Assembly (NCBI RefSeq): GCF_000186865.1 | Contig: NW_008705567.1 | Span: 929,023 to 987,128 of the forward strand | From: Aureococcus anophagefferens | Taxonomy: Eukaryota > Sar > Pelagophyceae > Pelagomonadales > Pelagomonadaceae | Length of the DNA: 58,106 nucleotides | Direction: 5' to 3' | Part shown: in pieces, positions 17,991 through 29,396 of the stretch | How positions within the stretch are numbered: position 1 is the first letter of the stretch | How the letters are laid out: each line of letters starts with the position of its first letter | Notes under the pieces: generated by a model | Told to the model about the DNA's origin: nothing | The model's database searches: none | What the model saw: the letters and a program-made list of their open reading frames with translations, nothing else | Position numbers and translations under genes: made by a program

Positions 17991-19638
17991 TTAGGAGATC
18001 CCCGGCCGCACCGCAAAGGTAAGGTGGCCGCCGGTGAGCTTCACGGGCGGAATCAGCACCTCCGTGAACGTGCGGTTCCACCAGACGACGGGCGCCGCGC
18101 CCAGCTCGCGGAGCGCCTCGCCGGCGAGGTCCCAGAGCGGCGCGCGCATCTCGTAGTGGTACATGTCGACCTTGGCGAGCGCGTCCGCCCCCCCGGCGAG
18201 GAGCGCCGCGTCGTCGCGCGACGCCGGCGCGAGCAGCGACCGCGCGAGCGCGTCGCCGTCGAGGAGCTTGGCGAGGAACGCGTAGAGCCACCGCTCGCGG
18301 CCCCGGAGCATCTGCTGGTGGGGCTTGAAGCCGATGAACCAGATGTTCCAGTCGAGGCGGTGGTGGTACGGCGCGGAGAAGCAGGGCCGCCGGGCCACGT
18401 CGCCGGGCTTGCAGGGGAACTCCAGTTCGGTCCAGGTCGCGCCGCCGTCCGGGGACAGGGACACGATGGGCTCGTAGCGCCGCTCGCCGACGGACCCGAA
18501 GGCGCCGTACGTGTTCACCAGCCTCCACGGGTCGAAGGACGCGTTCATGACCTGGCCCCGGCCCGACGTCTGCAGGAGGTTCGCGACGACGGGCCGCGAG
18601 AGCCAGCCCACGACCCCAACAACCGCCAGATCCGCGAGCCAGCGGAGCGCGGAACGCTTCCTCCTCGCCGGCGCCGCGGTCCTCCGAAAGACGCCGTCGT
18701 CCAGGCAGGCGAGCGCGGGGACGACCGTGAGGTGGTTCAATATGGAGAAGTTGCCCGACGCGGCGATGGCGACCATGAAGCCCGCCTGGACCGCGCCCGC
18801 GGCGCGGCGCGCGTGCCTGAGCGCGCCCCACCCCGGCGCGAGCACGAGGCACGACGTGTAGAGCTGCACGAACAGGTCGACGTCGACGCCGCGCGAGAGC
18901 GCGCGCCGCGGCAAAAAGTGGAACGCGAAGGACAGCGGGCTCGGCACGGGCTGCGTCTCGAAGTGGTACCAGAGGCACTCCTTCCTCGCCCAGCAGCTGC
19001 CGCCGCGGATCTTGATGAGGCCCGCGCCGATCGAGATGCGGAAGCAGAGCCAGCGGAAGAGCCAGAGGATCGGGAGCGACGGCGCCGCGCGCCGGTCGTT
19101 CCAGGAGCAGAGGAAGACCGCGAGGAAGCCCGTCTCCAAAAGCTGCGACTCCCACCCGTAGCTGTAGAAGCTCGACCCCTCGCCGGCCTCGACGACGCTA
19201 AAGTAGAGCAGCCAGCACGCGGCGAAGACGCCCGCGTAGTGGCCGCCGGCGGCGGCGACGGCCGCCGCCGCGAGGCCCGCGAGCGCGACGCGGTCGAGGT
19301 TGTCGTCGCTCCGGTCCAGGAACCACCAGACGCTCGGCCGGTGGAGGAAGCCGCGCCGCGCGTCGCCCGCGAACGCGGCCTGCCCGCGCTCGACGTGGTC
19401 GCGGAACGGCGCGAGGCCGCCGGACCCGAGCAGCGCGCGGTTCTGCCGGTAGGCCGCGAGGGAAGGCGAACGCGTAGACGAGGCCGAGCAGCGTGCAGAT
19501 CAAGTGCTTGGCGACGGCGAAGGACGACGACGCGTCGCCGGGGTGCGCCGCCTCGACCGGAGTACGCTGCGACGCGGCCGGCGGCGCCGGCGTCGGCTCC
19601 TCCTCTTTGCGCCGGTGCTTGCGCTGGATCTTGACCAT
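17991..19638 (-). CDS. Lipase maturation factor (LMF1/LMF2-like) ER membrane protein
   Basis: Start MVKIQRKHRRKEEE at 19638. A basic/acidic cytosolic N-terminus is followed by multiple membrane helices. The frame breaks near 19460, where VYAFAF should read VYAFASLAAYRQNRALLG; removing one T repairs it. The rest is typical: SFYSYGWESQLLETGFLAVFL, IRGGSCWARKECLWYHFETQPVP, NTYGAFGSVGERRYE, ELEFPCKPGD and APYHHRLDWNIWFIGF. LMF1 assists folding and dimerisation of secreted lipases in the ER. The conserved lumenal WNRTF segment near the end also carries an N-glycosylation sequon. Identification is secure; the single-base break is probably an assembly error. Confidence 0.88.
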
Positions 19639-19719
19639 CGGCAAGCAGCCTTGCGGCAATGATTCGGCGAGCGCAATGGATTGAAGTCCAAAGTTGCCCC
19701 CAGGATAGCGCAAAAACCC

Positions 19720-22700
19720 TTAGACGTTCTTCTCCGGGACGAGGGAGCCCGTCTTCGTGCGCTTGTCGGAGTAGGGCCGTCGGTAGCGCCAGGGCCCGGA
19801 GTTGGCCTTGCGCTGGCGCTTGATCTCCGCGACGGACTTGCGCATGAGCCGGTCGTGGAGCTTCTCGTGCATGAGCCAGTCGCCCGGGTGGGAGCGCCGG
19901 TGCTTGTGGATGTGGAGCCCCGCCTCCGCGCTGCAGTGGAACTTCCAGGGCCCGTCCTTCTCGACGGCGAGCCGCACGCAGCCGCGGATCGTGAGCCGGT
20001 CGACTTTCTCCAACTTCCGGAGGCACGCGAGGCCGCCCGTGAGGTTGGGGCAGTGGTTCAGGTTCACGCGCGTGAGCGACGCGACGTTGCGCAGGTGGTG
20101 GAGCCCGCCGGCGAACTGGTTGTGGTGCATGCCCGAGCCGGACAGGTCGAGGAACTGGAGCTTCGGGCTCTCGCAGAGCGGCTCGAGGTCGCCCTCGAGG
20201 CCCCGGCAGCCGTGGAGGTCCAGGGTAATTAACCGCAGGACCTTCATGCTCTTGAGCGTGCCCGTGAGGAGGTGCGCGTTCTGGAGCACGAGGTGCTTGA
20301 GGTTGAGCATACGGTTCGCCTTGTGCAGGCTCCCGGCGAGGCCGCTCGGCCGCCGCTTGCCCCGGAGCCGCAGGGACACGAGCTTGGCGTGGGGCAAATC
20401 GTCGAAGGACCCCGTGACGTGGCCGCAGTCGTAGAGGTGGAGCGTCGACAGTTGCTCGCAGCCCTTCAACGCGCGACGTCGCCGCCGACGGCCGTGCCCT
20501 CCAGATCCAACGTCCGCAGCTGGTCCAGCTTCCGGAGCGACGCGAAGTCGCCGGCGACGTGGCTGCAGCCGCTCAGGTTGAGCGTGATGAGGTGCTTCAG
20601 CTCCTCGAGGGGCGCGAGCGTCCCCGCCAAACTCTTCGCGTCTTTGAGGCACAGCGTGCAGAGATGCGCGAGCTTCGACAGGGCGTCCAGGGACCCCGTG
20701 AGCTGGAGGGGGCGGTCGAGGTTGACCTCGACGAGGTCGCCGTAGGCCGCGAGGCAGTCCAGCGTCCCCGTGACCGCGGCGCCGCCCGCGCGCTTCGGGT
20801 CCCGCTCGTTCTCCTTGCCCGCGCCCGCCCGCTTCGCGAGCACGAGCGACACGCCGCCCTTGGCGCCCGCGACGCCGAGCGTGGCCTCGAGGTGGGACGC
20901 GAGCGACGACTCCGCGCGCGAGATGCGGCGGAACGTGCGCGAGAAGTCGCGGATCGCGCCGTCGAAGCGGTCCTCGCGCCGGCTCCGCGTCGCCGACAGC
21001 GCGAGCCAGGCGCCGTGCTGGAACTTGGCGCAGCGGTCGACGGTGACGCCGGAGCGCCGGCCGCCGTTGAAGCGCCGCTCCCACTCGCCGTGGTTGAACG
21101 CGGGGCGGCCGACGTCGACGTCCGTGTCGTCGTTGCCGTTCGCGTCGATGGCCGCGAGCTCGTGGAGGTGGGCCAGGATGCGCCCGAGCTGGCGGTCGAG
21201 CGCCGCGCACTGCGCGCGCACGGCGGGCCCGTAGGCGCCGCGGAGCGCCGCGTCCGCGTCGTCGCGCTGCTCCGCGAGCGCGCGGCACGTCCGATCGCCG
21301 AACTCGAGCGTCTCGAGGATCTCGATGAAGCGCCACAGATCCGGGAGCACGTGGTTCGCGCGGTCCGCGCCGCGCGTGCGGTCGTCGAGGTCCTTGCCGA
21401 GCTTGCCGAGCTCGAAGAGGAGCAGCCGCGCGAGGTCCCTCAAATCGCGAGTCTCGGGGAACGCCGCGAACAGCGCGTCCAAATCCGCGTCCTTCGCCAG
21501 CGCCCGCTCGACGCCCGCGGCCGTCCGCGCCGCCGCCCTGCGCGCGCCGCGCCGCTTGCCCTCGTCGACGATGAAGTCCGTCGCGGCCCTTCCGTCGCGG
21601 GGCACGTCGTGGACCGGCGGCTCGGGCGCGATGGGGCAGTCGCGGCTCGCGGCGATCCAGGGCGGCATGTCGAAGCGCTTGAGGTGGCGCCGGTGGCGCG
21701 ACTCGTGGGACGCGTAGGCGGACGTCCAGGGCCGCTTGACCTGGCCCTCGGGGTCGCGGACGACGAAGTACTCGCCGTAGTCCTTGCCGCCGCCGGCGAC
21801 GTCGACCTTCTTCCCCGCGGCCTGGGTCTGCGCCTGGGCCTCGCGCTCGGCCTTGCGCTTCTCCTCGCGGATCTGCTGGGTCTTCGTGGTCTTGGCTTTC
21901 GACGCGGACGACCAGTGCTCCTTGGGGCCGTTCGCGCGCGGCGTCGTGACCGCGGGTTCTTCCGCCGCGGCGGGCGCGGGCGCGGGCGCGGGCGCCGCGG
22001 CCTCGCGCGGCGTAACGCCGCCGTCGTCGCTGTCGTCGAGGTCCGCCGTGCGGATGGGCCGGGGCCCCCGCGGCGCGTCCTCCGGGACCACCACTTCTTC
22101 GACGTCTTCGAGCACGAGAAAGTCGTCGTCGTAGGACGCGTCGTCGCTCGGAGTTTTGTCCTTCGCTTGCTTCGCGGGCGCCGGCGCGCGGCCCGCCTCG
22201 ACGTCTTCTAAAAGTCGCAGCTTCTCGCGCGCGGCGAGGCAGAGCGGGTCGCCGGAGACGTCATAGCCCGCCGCGACGGCCGCGTTGAGCGCCGCGGACA
22301 GGGAGAAAACGTCGGCGTCGTCGCCCGCGGCGGCCTCGAGCTGCCGCGTCGCGTCCGCGCGGAACTCCTCGCGGAGCCGCTCCGCCTCGAGGTCGCCGAG
22401 CGCCTTTCGCGCCGCGGCGACGTCCTCGACGCCCTCGGCCTCCGCGGCCGCGAGCGCCTCCCGTAGCGCCGCCTCCGAGCCGGCCTCGACGGCGGCGCCC
22501 AAATCTTTGGCCGCGCGGCCCTTGCGCTTCCGCGTCACGGCCTCGAGCTCGAGCCTCTTGAGCTCGTCCTCCGCGTACGCGAGGACCTCGTCGCCCTGGA
22601 GCCGCGCGGCGCGGGCCGCGTCGACGGCCTTGGCGAGCTTTTTGAGGTCGCCGCGGTCCACGGCGTCCGCCAGCTTCTCGCGGCACTTCTCCTGGGTCCG

Positions 22701-25700
22701 CGCCAGCTTCGCCGCGGCGTCCAGATCCGCCAGGAGCTTCATCGCGTCCGCGCAGGCGCGATTCCGCGCGGTGTCGAGGCCCGCGAGGCGCGCGGCGTGG
22801 AGCGCCTCCTCGATCTTGACGGGGTCCCGGAGCCGCGCCGCGTCGACGACGGCCTCCTCCGCGGTCCGGCGCGTCCGCTCGACGTCGCGCGCCAGGAGCT
22901 CCTCGAGGAAGGCGCGCATGGCCTCGCAGACGTCGACGTGTTCCGTGTCCAGGCCCGCGTCGTCGGCGAAGGCCAGCGCCGCGCGCATGGCCTCCGGGTC
23001 CCGCGACGCGTAGGCCCGGTCGCACCGCTCCTCGGCGTCGCGGACCTTCAACAAGGTGGTCCGGTAGGCCCGCGCCTGGAGGCACGCGGGCTCCTTCTCC
23101 GGGTTGACGCCCTGGCGGCACGCCTCGCGCAGCGCCTCGTCGATGAGGTCGACGTCCGCGTCGTCGACGGCCGCGGCGAGCTGGCGGAGCGCCGCGTCGA
23201 CGCCCGCGGACGTCTTCGGGTTCGTCGCGCCGGTCAACGCCGCGTACTGGCGCCGCGCCTGCGCGAGCACGACGTGGTCGCCGGCGACGCCCGCGGCGGC
23301 GGCGCTCTTGAGGCCCTCGAGGATGGCGCCGGCGTCGTCGTTGTCGACGGCGAGGGCCAGCGCCATCTTCGCGTTGCGCTGGGCCTTGACGTCCTTCGCC
23401 GCGCCCGCCGGCGGCGGCGGCGGCGCGCCCGGCGGCTCGCGGCGCAGGCTCCGCTTGGGCACGACGCCCCGCTCGTCGTGGAGCGACCCGACCCAACGGT
23501 CGCCGTCGACGTCGGCGACGACCGTGACCGCGTCGCCGACGTCCAAAGCGAGCTTGGGGGGCCCCGTCGCGTCGCTCTCGGGGACGACCTTTTCGACGAC
23601 GAAGAGCACGTCGCCCGCCGCCGGATCCTCCACGTCTTCGAGCGCGACCCAGAGCTTCGGGAAGACGCCCTCCTCGCCGTGGAACTTGCCCCGGAAGAAG
23701 CCGTCGCCGACGTCGCCGAGCACGGCCAGACGGTCGCCGGCCTTGAATTTGAGGTAGGCGTGCGCGCCGTCGTGGGCCTTCGCCGGTGCGTAATCGAAGT
23801 GCGCGATCGCGTGGCGCACCAGGACTTGCGCGACCTCGGGCTCGGGCTCGAAGGGCGCCGTCTCGAAGTGGGCCGCGCCGCCCGCGCGCGCGGCGTCGAC
23901 GGCATCGTCCCAGGCCGCGGCGTCGACGAAGGCGACGCGCACGGCGAGCGGCTCGACGTCGGAATCAAAGGCCCCGAGGTCGAGCTCGAAGAGCTTGGCG
24001 TACTCCTCGGGCCAGGCGCCGTCGGACGTCGCCCGCTCGCCGGGCGTCACGCGGTCGAACATCTCCGAACTCCGCGCGAACTCCAGGTGGAGCGTCCGCC
24101 TGAGCCGCGCGGCCTGCTCCGTTGTCTCCAGCTCGAGAAACACGGCGCCGTCCGCGGCGCCGACGCCCGGCAGGGAGACGCGCTTGACCGTGGCCGCCGC
24201 CCCGGCGCCCGTCTCCGGGCACCACCGGTCCGGAAACGCCGCGAGCTGGTGCGCGAATAAATCGAGCAGCACGGCGACGGCCTTGGCGTCGTCCGCGTCG
24301 CCGAAGGCGTCGTGGAGCGCGTCCGGCGGCAGGAGCCCGTCGATCCTCAGGCAGGACGTCGTCTTTTCTTCCACCCCCAGGTCGTCCGCGAGGTCGACGT
24401 GCGCGCGGCGCGCGGCGAGCGCGTCGCCCGGGTCGCCGCACGCCGCGGCGACGTCCGCGGCGCGCGCGAGCGCGTCGAGCGCCTCGGCCCTGCGGTCCTG
24501 CAAGACGAGGACCCGGCCCAGGTGCCCGTAGTTGTCGACCGCGCGGCGCGTGTACGCGCCGAAGAGCCGCGCGCGCGCGGCGATCGCGCCGCGGTACGCG
24601 GCCGTCGCGGTCGCCAAAGCCGTCCGCTTCGCCAGCGGGTCGTCGTCGCCGCCCTCGGCGGCGATGGCCCGGGCGCAGTCCGCGTAGGCGTCGAGCGCGT
24701 CCGGCGTCACCCTCGTGTCCTCGTAGCCCTCGACGTCCGCCAGAAAGGTCTCGTGGAGCGCGACGGCCTCCTCGGCAGGGACGCGCGCGCAGTCGACCTT
24801 GAGCACCGCGTGCGACGCGGCGAGCGTGCGCCAGTCCGCGGGGCCCAGGGCCTCGTTGCGGATGCCCAGCGCCGTCTGGTACTCCTCCTCGGCCATGTCC
24901 AGGTCCGGCAGCCCCAGCTCCGGTTCCGAAGTCTCCAGGTAGAAGTCGCCCATGAACATCCGCGCGTCCGCGACGCGACCATCGCCCTCGCCGAGCGCCT
25001 CCACGAGCGCGTCGATGGCGCCCTGGGCGAGCTTGCCCACGCGCTCGAGCGTGTCCGCCGCGCCGTCGCCGGCGTGGAATAGGCCCTTCGCCTCGGCTAA
25101 GGACGCGAGCGCGCCGCCGACGGCCGCGTCGCCCGCGGCGGCCCTGTGCGCGTCCACGACCCGCGCCGTGTCGACGCGGGCCTCGTCGGCTAACGCCGTC
25201 CGCTCCGCGGCGCGGAGCCAGGCGCGCGCGACGTCCTGTTTGGACGCGTCGCGGTGCGCGTCCTCGAGGCGAGCCGCCGCGAGCGACAGCGCGGCCTCCG
25301 CGAGCTCCGGCGCGGCGAAGGGGTTCTCGAAGAGCCGCGCGAGGTCCTCGAGCTGGGGCGCGCCCAGGGACCGCGCGGCGTAGCGCAGGCAGCCGCCGAC
25401 GTCCGCGGCCTGGCCCGTGAACGACGCGCGCGCGTCCGCGAAGCGCGCCGCCGTCTTCAACAAATTCTTCGCCGGCGTCGGCGACGCGAGGTAGCGCTTG
25501 AAGAACGCGTAGCAGCCGGCCGCGGGCTTCGTCGCGTCCACGACGGGGCGCAGGTGGACCTGGACCTCGCAGACGTGGCTCAGGCCCGCGCCGTGGGGCA
25601 CGGCGAGCGCGAGTAAAAGATCGCGGTAGCCGGTGGGCGTGGGATCGCGGAACCGGTTCTTGCAGCGGACGACCGCGCAGTGCTTCGAGAGCGCGGCGTG

Positions 25701-26255
25701 GGTCTTGGCGACGTCGTCCGTCGTCTCGCACACGACGGAACACCGCAACGCGTCGAGCACGCGGCTCGCGTCGCCGCCGTACTTTCGTTTGGCCTTGGCT
25801 CGGATGGCGGCGGCGGTCTTCGGCGGCGGGAACGTCGCGGCGACGCCCGCGCTTTCGAGCGCCGCGGCGAAGGCCGCCGCGGCCTCCCTGGCCGCGTCCG
25901 CGAGCTCGTCGACGGCGCCGACGGGCGCGCCGTCGGCCCGCCGCTGGAGCAGCGCGCCCGCGGGGGACGACGACTCGACGCCTCCCGTCGCCCGCGCGAG
26001 CGCGGCGCCGTCGAGGTGCGCCTCGCAGTAGCCGAGCGCCGCCAGGTTCGCGTCGAGCACGGCGCCGGGCGCGAGGAGCCCGCGTTGTTCCGCGTACTCG
26101 AGCACGGCCGGCTTGGGCACGGCGCCGTCCGTCGCCGCCGCCGCGAAGGCAACATGATCGAAGACGACGCCGGCGCCCTCGAGCTCCGACGCGGCGACGG
26201 TGGGCTCCTCCGGCGTGTCGCCGTCGCGCAGCAGCGACGACGCGTGGGCGCCCAT
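19720..26255 (-). CDS. Giant scaffold-like protein: RelA/SpoT-like, TPR, two SH3, helical repeats, LRR
   Basis: About 2,180 aa from MGAHASSLLRD. Gly2 and Ser6 fit an N-myristoylation signal, so it may be membrane-tethered. Domains in order: a degenerate RelA/SpoT-like nucleotidyltransferase fold (about 140-235: VLDALRCSVVCETTDDV, DPTPTGYRDLLLALAV, EVQVHL); TPR/kinesin-light-chain-type repeats (about 440-620); SH3-1 (about 820-872: AYLKFKAGDRLAVLGDVGDG, GVFPKLWV) and SH3-2 (about 878-935: VVPKRSL); a run of about 40-residue alpha-solenoid units (about 960-1320); an acidic linker; a Lys/Glu-rich coiled coil; and C-terminal LRRs (LITLNLSGCSHVAGDF type). A frame break near 20472 separates LRR units 3 and 4 but the repeat phase continues, so one base is probably missing. 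The catalytic competence of the RelA/SpoT part is doubtful. Signalling scaffold is inference. Confidence 0.75.
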
Positions 26256-26352
26256 GGTGCTGCGGCTGTTACCACGACGCGCCCATACGCTGCCCCGTTC
26301 TAACCGATCCCATAAAAGCATCGTGAAAGCAACATTAGCGGATCGCGCATGC

Positions 26353-26985
26353 TCAGAGGACTGTGGAGGTCTCGGCGTACTCCCGCACTAAGGTGATGAA
26401 CGCGTCGCGCTTCTCGACCGTCACCTCGATCGTGAGGTCCTTGATCTGGATGTCGCTGGGCGCGTCGCCGTAGAGGCCCTCTGACTTCGAGAGGAACCGC
26501 GCCGCGTGCCGCCCCCAGGTCGGGTTCGCCGCGCAGTACTGGGCCTTGATGCGGCGGCGCGTCGCGTCGAGGTGGTCCAACATGTCCTTGATGTCCAAGG
26601 TGTGCTCCTGGAAGCGGACGGACAGCGTCGCGAACTCGCCCACGATGTCCGCGAGGTAGTGGAGCCCCGCGACGACCGCGAAGTCCTCGCGTCCGGCGGC
26701 TCGTCGGCCGACGCGCGGAGCTGCTAGAGCCCGAACTGCATGTCCGTCGCTTCGGCGCGCCTCTCGACGCGCGGCGGCGCGGCCGTCGCGTCCGGCGGCT
26801 CGTACCAACCCGGGCGCTTGCTGTCGCTTTCCAGGATCGTCGGCCGCGACGGCGGCGCGCCGGCCCGCTGCGCCGCTTTGTAGTGCCACTCGAGCGAGTT
26901 CGCGCAGGCCTTCGCGAAGGCTTTTTGCGCCTCCGGCGCACCTGCCGAGGCTGCGCGGCGTGCGGCTGCGTCGTCGGCCACGGTT
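26353..26985 (-). CDS. Small helical protein, start unresolved
   Basis: Two coding-looking stretches. The N-terminal part (about 26985-26726) reads AQKAFAKACANSLEWHYKAAQRAG and ends MQFGL plus stop. The C-terminal part (about 26715-26353) reads GREDFAVVAGLHYLADIVGEF, IKDMLDHLDATRRRIKAQY and IKDLTIEVTVEKRDAF. They are in different frames about 10 bp apart, with no plausible splice pair, so a frame break near 26715 is likely. The central helix spacing faintly recalls Abl-interactor or BLOC-1 coiled coils, which is not enough to name it. No in-frame ATG precedes the first exon. The nearest minus-strand ATG (27097) sits on the same CCATGG palindrome as the start of the next gene and would need an intron. 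Confidence 0.5.
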   Translation of the reverse strand, partial: NRGRRRSRTPRSLGRCAGGAKSLREGLRELARVALQSGAAGRRAAVAADDPGKRQQAPGLVRAAGRDGRAAARREARRSDGHAVRALAAPRVGRRAAGREDFAVVAGLHYLADIVGEFATLSVRFQEHTLDIKDMLDHLDATRRRIKAQYCAANPTWGRHAARFLSKSEGLYGDAPSDIQIKDLTIEVTVEKRDAFITLVREYAETSTVL

Positions 26986-27095
26986 GGGCTTCTTACCAAA
27001 AAAAAGTCAAGCAACCTGTCCTTGCCTTTTTTTTAAACACTCAGCAGTGCTTGGTGTCCGCGGCACCGGCGGCGGCCGGGCCGCGGCGCTCGGCC

Positions 27096-29396
27096 ATGGC
27101 ACGCTCGAAAGGCTCAGCAACGCTTACGCGCGCTCAACGGGCGGTGCAGGAGGCGCAGGCCGCGAAGAAACGAAAGGAAAAGATCGAGAAGCAGGACGAT
27201 AAGCGTCGCGCGATAGCTGCAGTGCTAGCCGCGCTTCGCGCCGAGCATGCGCGGCTCGAGGATACGGGCGCCGGCAGAGCGATTCTAAGGCCACTCGAGG
27301 ACAAGATCCTCGAGGTATATGATCACAGCGTCGCTGGTCAGGTCCAGAAAAACCGCGAAGCGAAGCGCGCCCGCTTCGACGTGGCGCAGCTCGCCGTGCG
27401 GAGAGAGTTGCGCCTCCACGGCAACTCGCGCCCCGCGGTCCTCGACGAGCTCGAGGAGGCGCGCGACGTCGCGTGGGCCGCGACACACGCGGGCCAGCAG
27501 GCAAAACTCGAAACCGAATTCGAGCAGGCGCAGGCCGACTACGACGAGGCCCTCGCGCGCGGCGACGTGCCCCAGGTCACGCTCGACGAGCTCCTGGCGA
27601 AGAAGAAAGCGGCCTTCGTCAAGACGAACAGGGGCCGTCAGAGGAAGCACAGTCTCGACAAGGCGCAGCGGGAGATGGACGCGGCCGAGGACGACACGGA
27701 GATGGAGAGGCTGAAGTTGAGGCGCGACGTCCTGCTTGCCGCGATGGACGGACGCGTGCTTGTGGGGACGACGACGCATGGCCGTCGCCGGCAGACGCCG
27801 CGGATCACGCGCGAGAACGAGGAGACGCGGCGCGCGGCGGCCCAGGAGGCCCTCGACGCCGTGAACGACGCCGTGTTCAGCGGCCAGTCAGAGGACGAGG
27901 TCGAGAGGCTCCTCATCATCTACATGGAGGCCGAGGCCAAGACGTCCAAGGGCCGTGCGCAGGCCGCGAACGACGCGGCGCGGTTCGCGCAGGAGGCCTA
28001 CGACGAGGCCGTCGAGCGCGGCGAGCCCCAGGGCACGCTGGACGAGCTCCTGGCGAAGCGCGACGACGCCGAGTCCAAGACGCCGCGGGCCCGGCACAGG
28101 AGGTCCCGCCAGGCGCGGCGCGACGCGGCCGACGAGGCGCTCGGCGCGCTCAACGAGGCCATCGGCGACGACGTCGACAACGCGCACACGGCGAAGTACG
28201 CCGAGCTGACCATCGCCTGGATGCAGGCCGAGGAGAAGACCTACGAGGCTGGGTCGCGCCGGCGCTATACCAGGCTCAACGACGCGGCCAAGGACGCCGC
28301 GCGCGCGCTCGACGCCGCGATCGCGGCCGGCGACGTCGACGTCGACGAGCTTGTTGACGCCCTCAGAGAAGCCGTCGCGGCGACGCCCGCGGCCCAAAAG
28401 CGGCGGAGGCACGAGGAAGCGTACGTGGCCGAGGTCAAGGCCGCGGCGGCGACGGCGCGCGTTCCGCCGGAGGCGTTGCTCACGGACATTGACGACGGCA
28501 CGGACCAGACCTACCAGTTCGCGGCGGCCAAGGCCGACGAGGGCAACCTCGTCTACATCGGCGCCTGCGAGTTCCTGAGGCAGGACATCGAGCCCAAGGC
28601 GGCCGCGGCGAAGCTCGAGCTCGGCAACGACTACGAGTACGCGACGGTCTACGTGCACAACGTTACGACCGTCGCCAACTGCGTCGAGGCGAACTCGCAC
28701 GGGAAGCTCTTCCGCTCCCACCCCAAGTTCTGCGCGTTCTCCTGCGTGGGCGCGGGCGGGCTCTGCTGCGTCGACGTGCGCGTCTGCGTGTACGTGATCT
28801 GGCGGCCGCGCCGGCCGGAGGACGCGGCGCGGGACGTTCCGGTCGCCGCCCTCGGCGACGACCGGCCGCTGTCGAAGGCGGCGCGCGCGGACCTCGCCGC
28901 TGCGACCTCCCCCAGGCCCATGCCGACGCGGCGCCGCGAGGGCGACATCGACGTCGCCCTCGCCAAGGTCGGCGCGTCGGGCCCCACCTACTTCGTCAAG
29001 GTGAGGGGCCCGTGGTGCGAGCGGTGCTGGAACGCCGGCGGCCGCCCCGACGGACCGCTGAACCGGCGGATCCGGCGGCTCTGGCCGTCGCCGGCCGATG
29101 CGCGCGCCGAGGCCGAGCGCTTGATCGCGACGAAGACGGCGGAGAGCTACAAGAACGGCGCCTACGAGCGCGTGAGCGACAGCGCGGGCCCCGAGCGCGA
29201 CGAGCGCTCGCGCTCGCGGGACCGCTCGCCCTGGCGCCGCTCCCGGTTCGGCGAGCGGTCGCCGTCGCGGTCGCCCTCGCCGCCGCCGCCGCGGTCGCCC
29301 TCGCGGTCGCCCTCGCCGCAGCCGCCGCGGTCGCGCCGCCGTCCCGCTGCGGCCGAGGCGGGCGAGCGCCCCAAGCGCGCGTGCACGCGCCGCTAG
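27096..29396 (+). CDS. Basic tandem-repeat protein with SR-rich tail
   Basis: 766 aa from MARSKGSATLTRAQRA. Residues about 40-450 are made of some eight degenerate 45-50 residue helical units. Each carries a D/E-L-L-A-K-like helix (for example VTLDELLAKKKAAFVKTNRGRQRKH, TLDELLAKRDDAESKTPRARHRR) and ends with a basic K-T-x-x-x-R linker. A Cys-containing globular region follows (LVYIGACEFLRQDI, NCVEANSHGKLFRSHPKF, CVDVRVCVYVIW), then YFVKVRGPWCERCW and an Arg/Ser-rich tail with repeated SPSRSPSPPPP. SR tails are usual in RNA-processing proteins. I do not recognise the family. The N-terminal third has looser codon bias than its neighbours. Confidence 0.65.
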   Translation: MARSKGSATLTRAQRAVQEAQAAKKRKEKIEKQDDKRRAIAAVLAALRAEHARLEDTGAGRAILRPLEDKILEVYDHSVAGQVQKNREAKRARFDVAQLAVRRELRLHGNSRPAVLDELEEARDVAWAATHAGQQAKLETEFEQAQADYDEALARGDVPQVTLDELLAKKKAAFVKTNRGRQRKHSLDKAQREMDAAEDDTEMERLKLRRDVLLAAMDGRVLVGTTTHGRRRQTPRITRENEETRRAAAQEALDAVNDAVFSGQSEDEVERLLIIYMEAEAKTSKGRAQAANDAARFAQEAYDEAVERGEPQGTLDELLAKRDDAESKTPRARHRRSRQARRDAADEALGALNEAIGDDVDNAHTAKYAELTIAWMQAEEKTYEAGSRRRYTRLNDAAKDAARALDAAIAAGDVDVDELVDALREAVAATPAAQKRRRHEEAYVAEVKAAAATARVPPEALLTDIDDGTDQTYQFAAAKADEGNLVYIGACEFLRQDIEPKAAAAKLELGNDYEYATVYVHNVTTVANCVEANSHGKLFRSHPKFCAFSCVGAGGLCCVDVRVCVYVIWRPRRPEDAARDVPVAALGDDRPLSKAARADLAAATSPRPMPTRRREGDIDVALAKVGASGPTYFVKVRGPWCERCWNAGGRPDGPLNRRIRRLWPSPADARAEAERLIATKTAESYKNGAYERVSDSAGPERDERSRSRDRSPWRRSRFGERSPSRSPSPPPPRSPSRSPSPQPPRSRRRPAAAEAGERPKRACTRR

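Noticed and set aside
28540..28800. A possible GIY-YIG nuclease-like motif (LVYIGACEFL) in the SR-tail protein.
   Set aside because: The spacing and the catalytic Arg/Glu of that family are not visible, so it is left unassigned.
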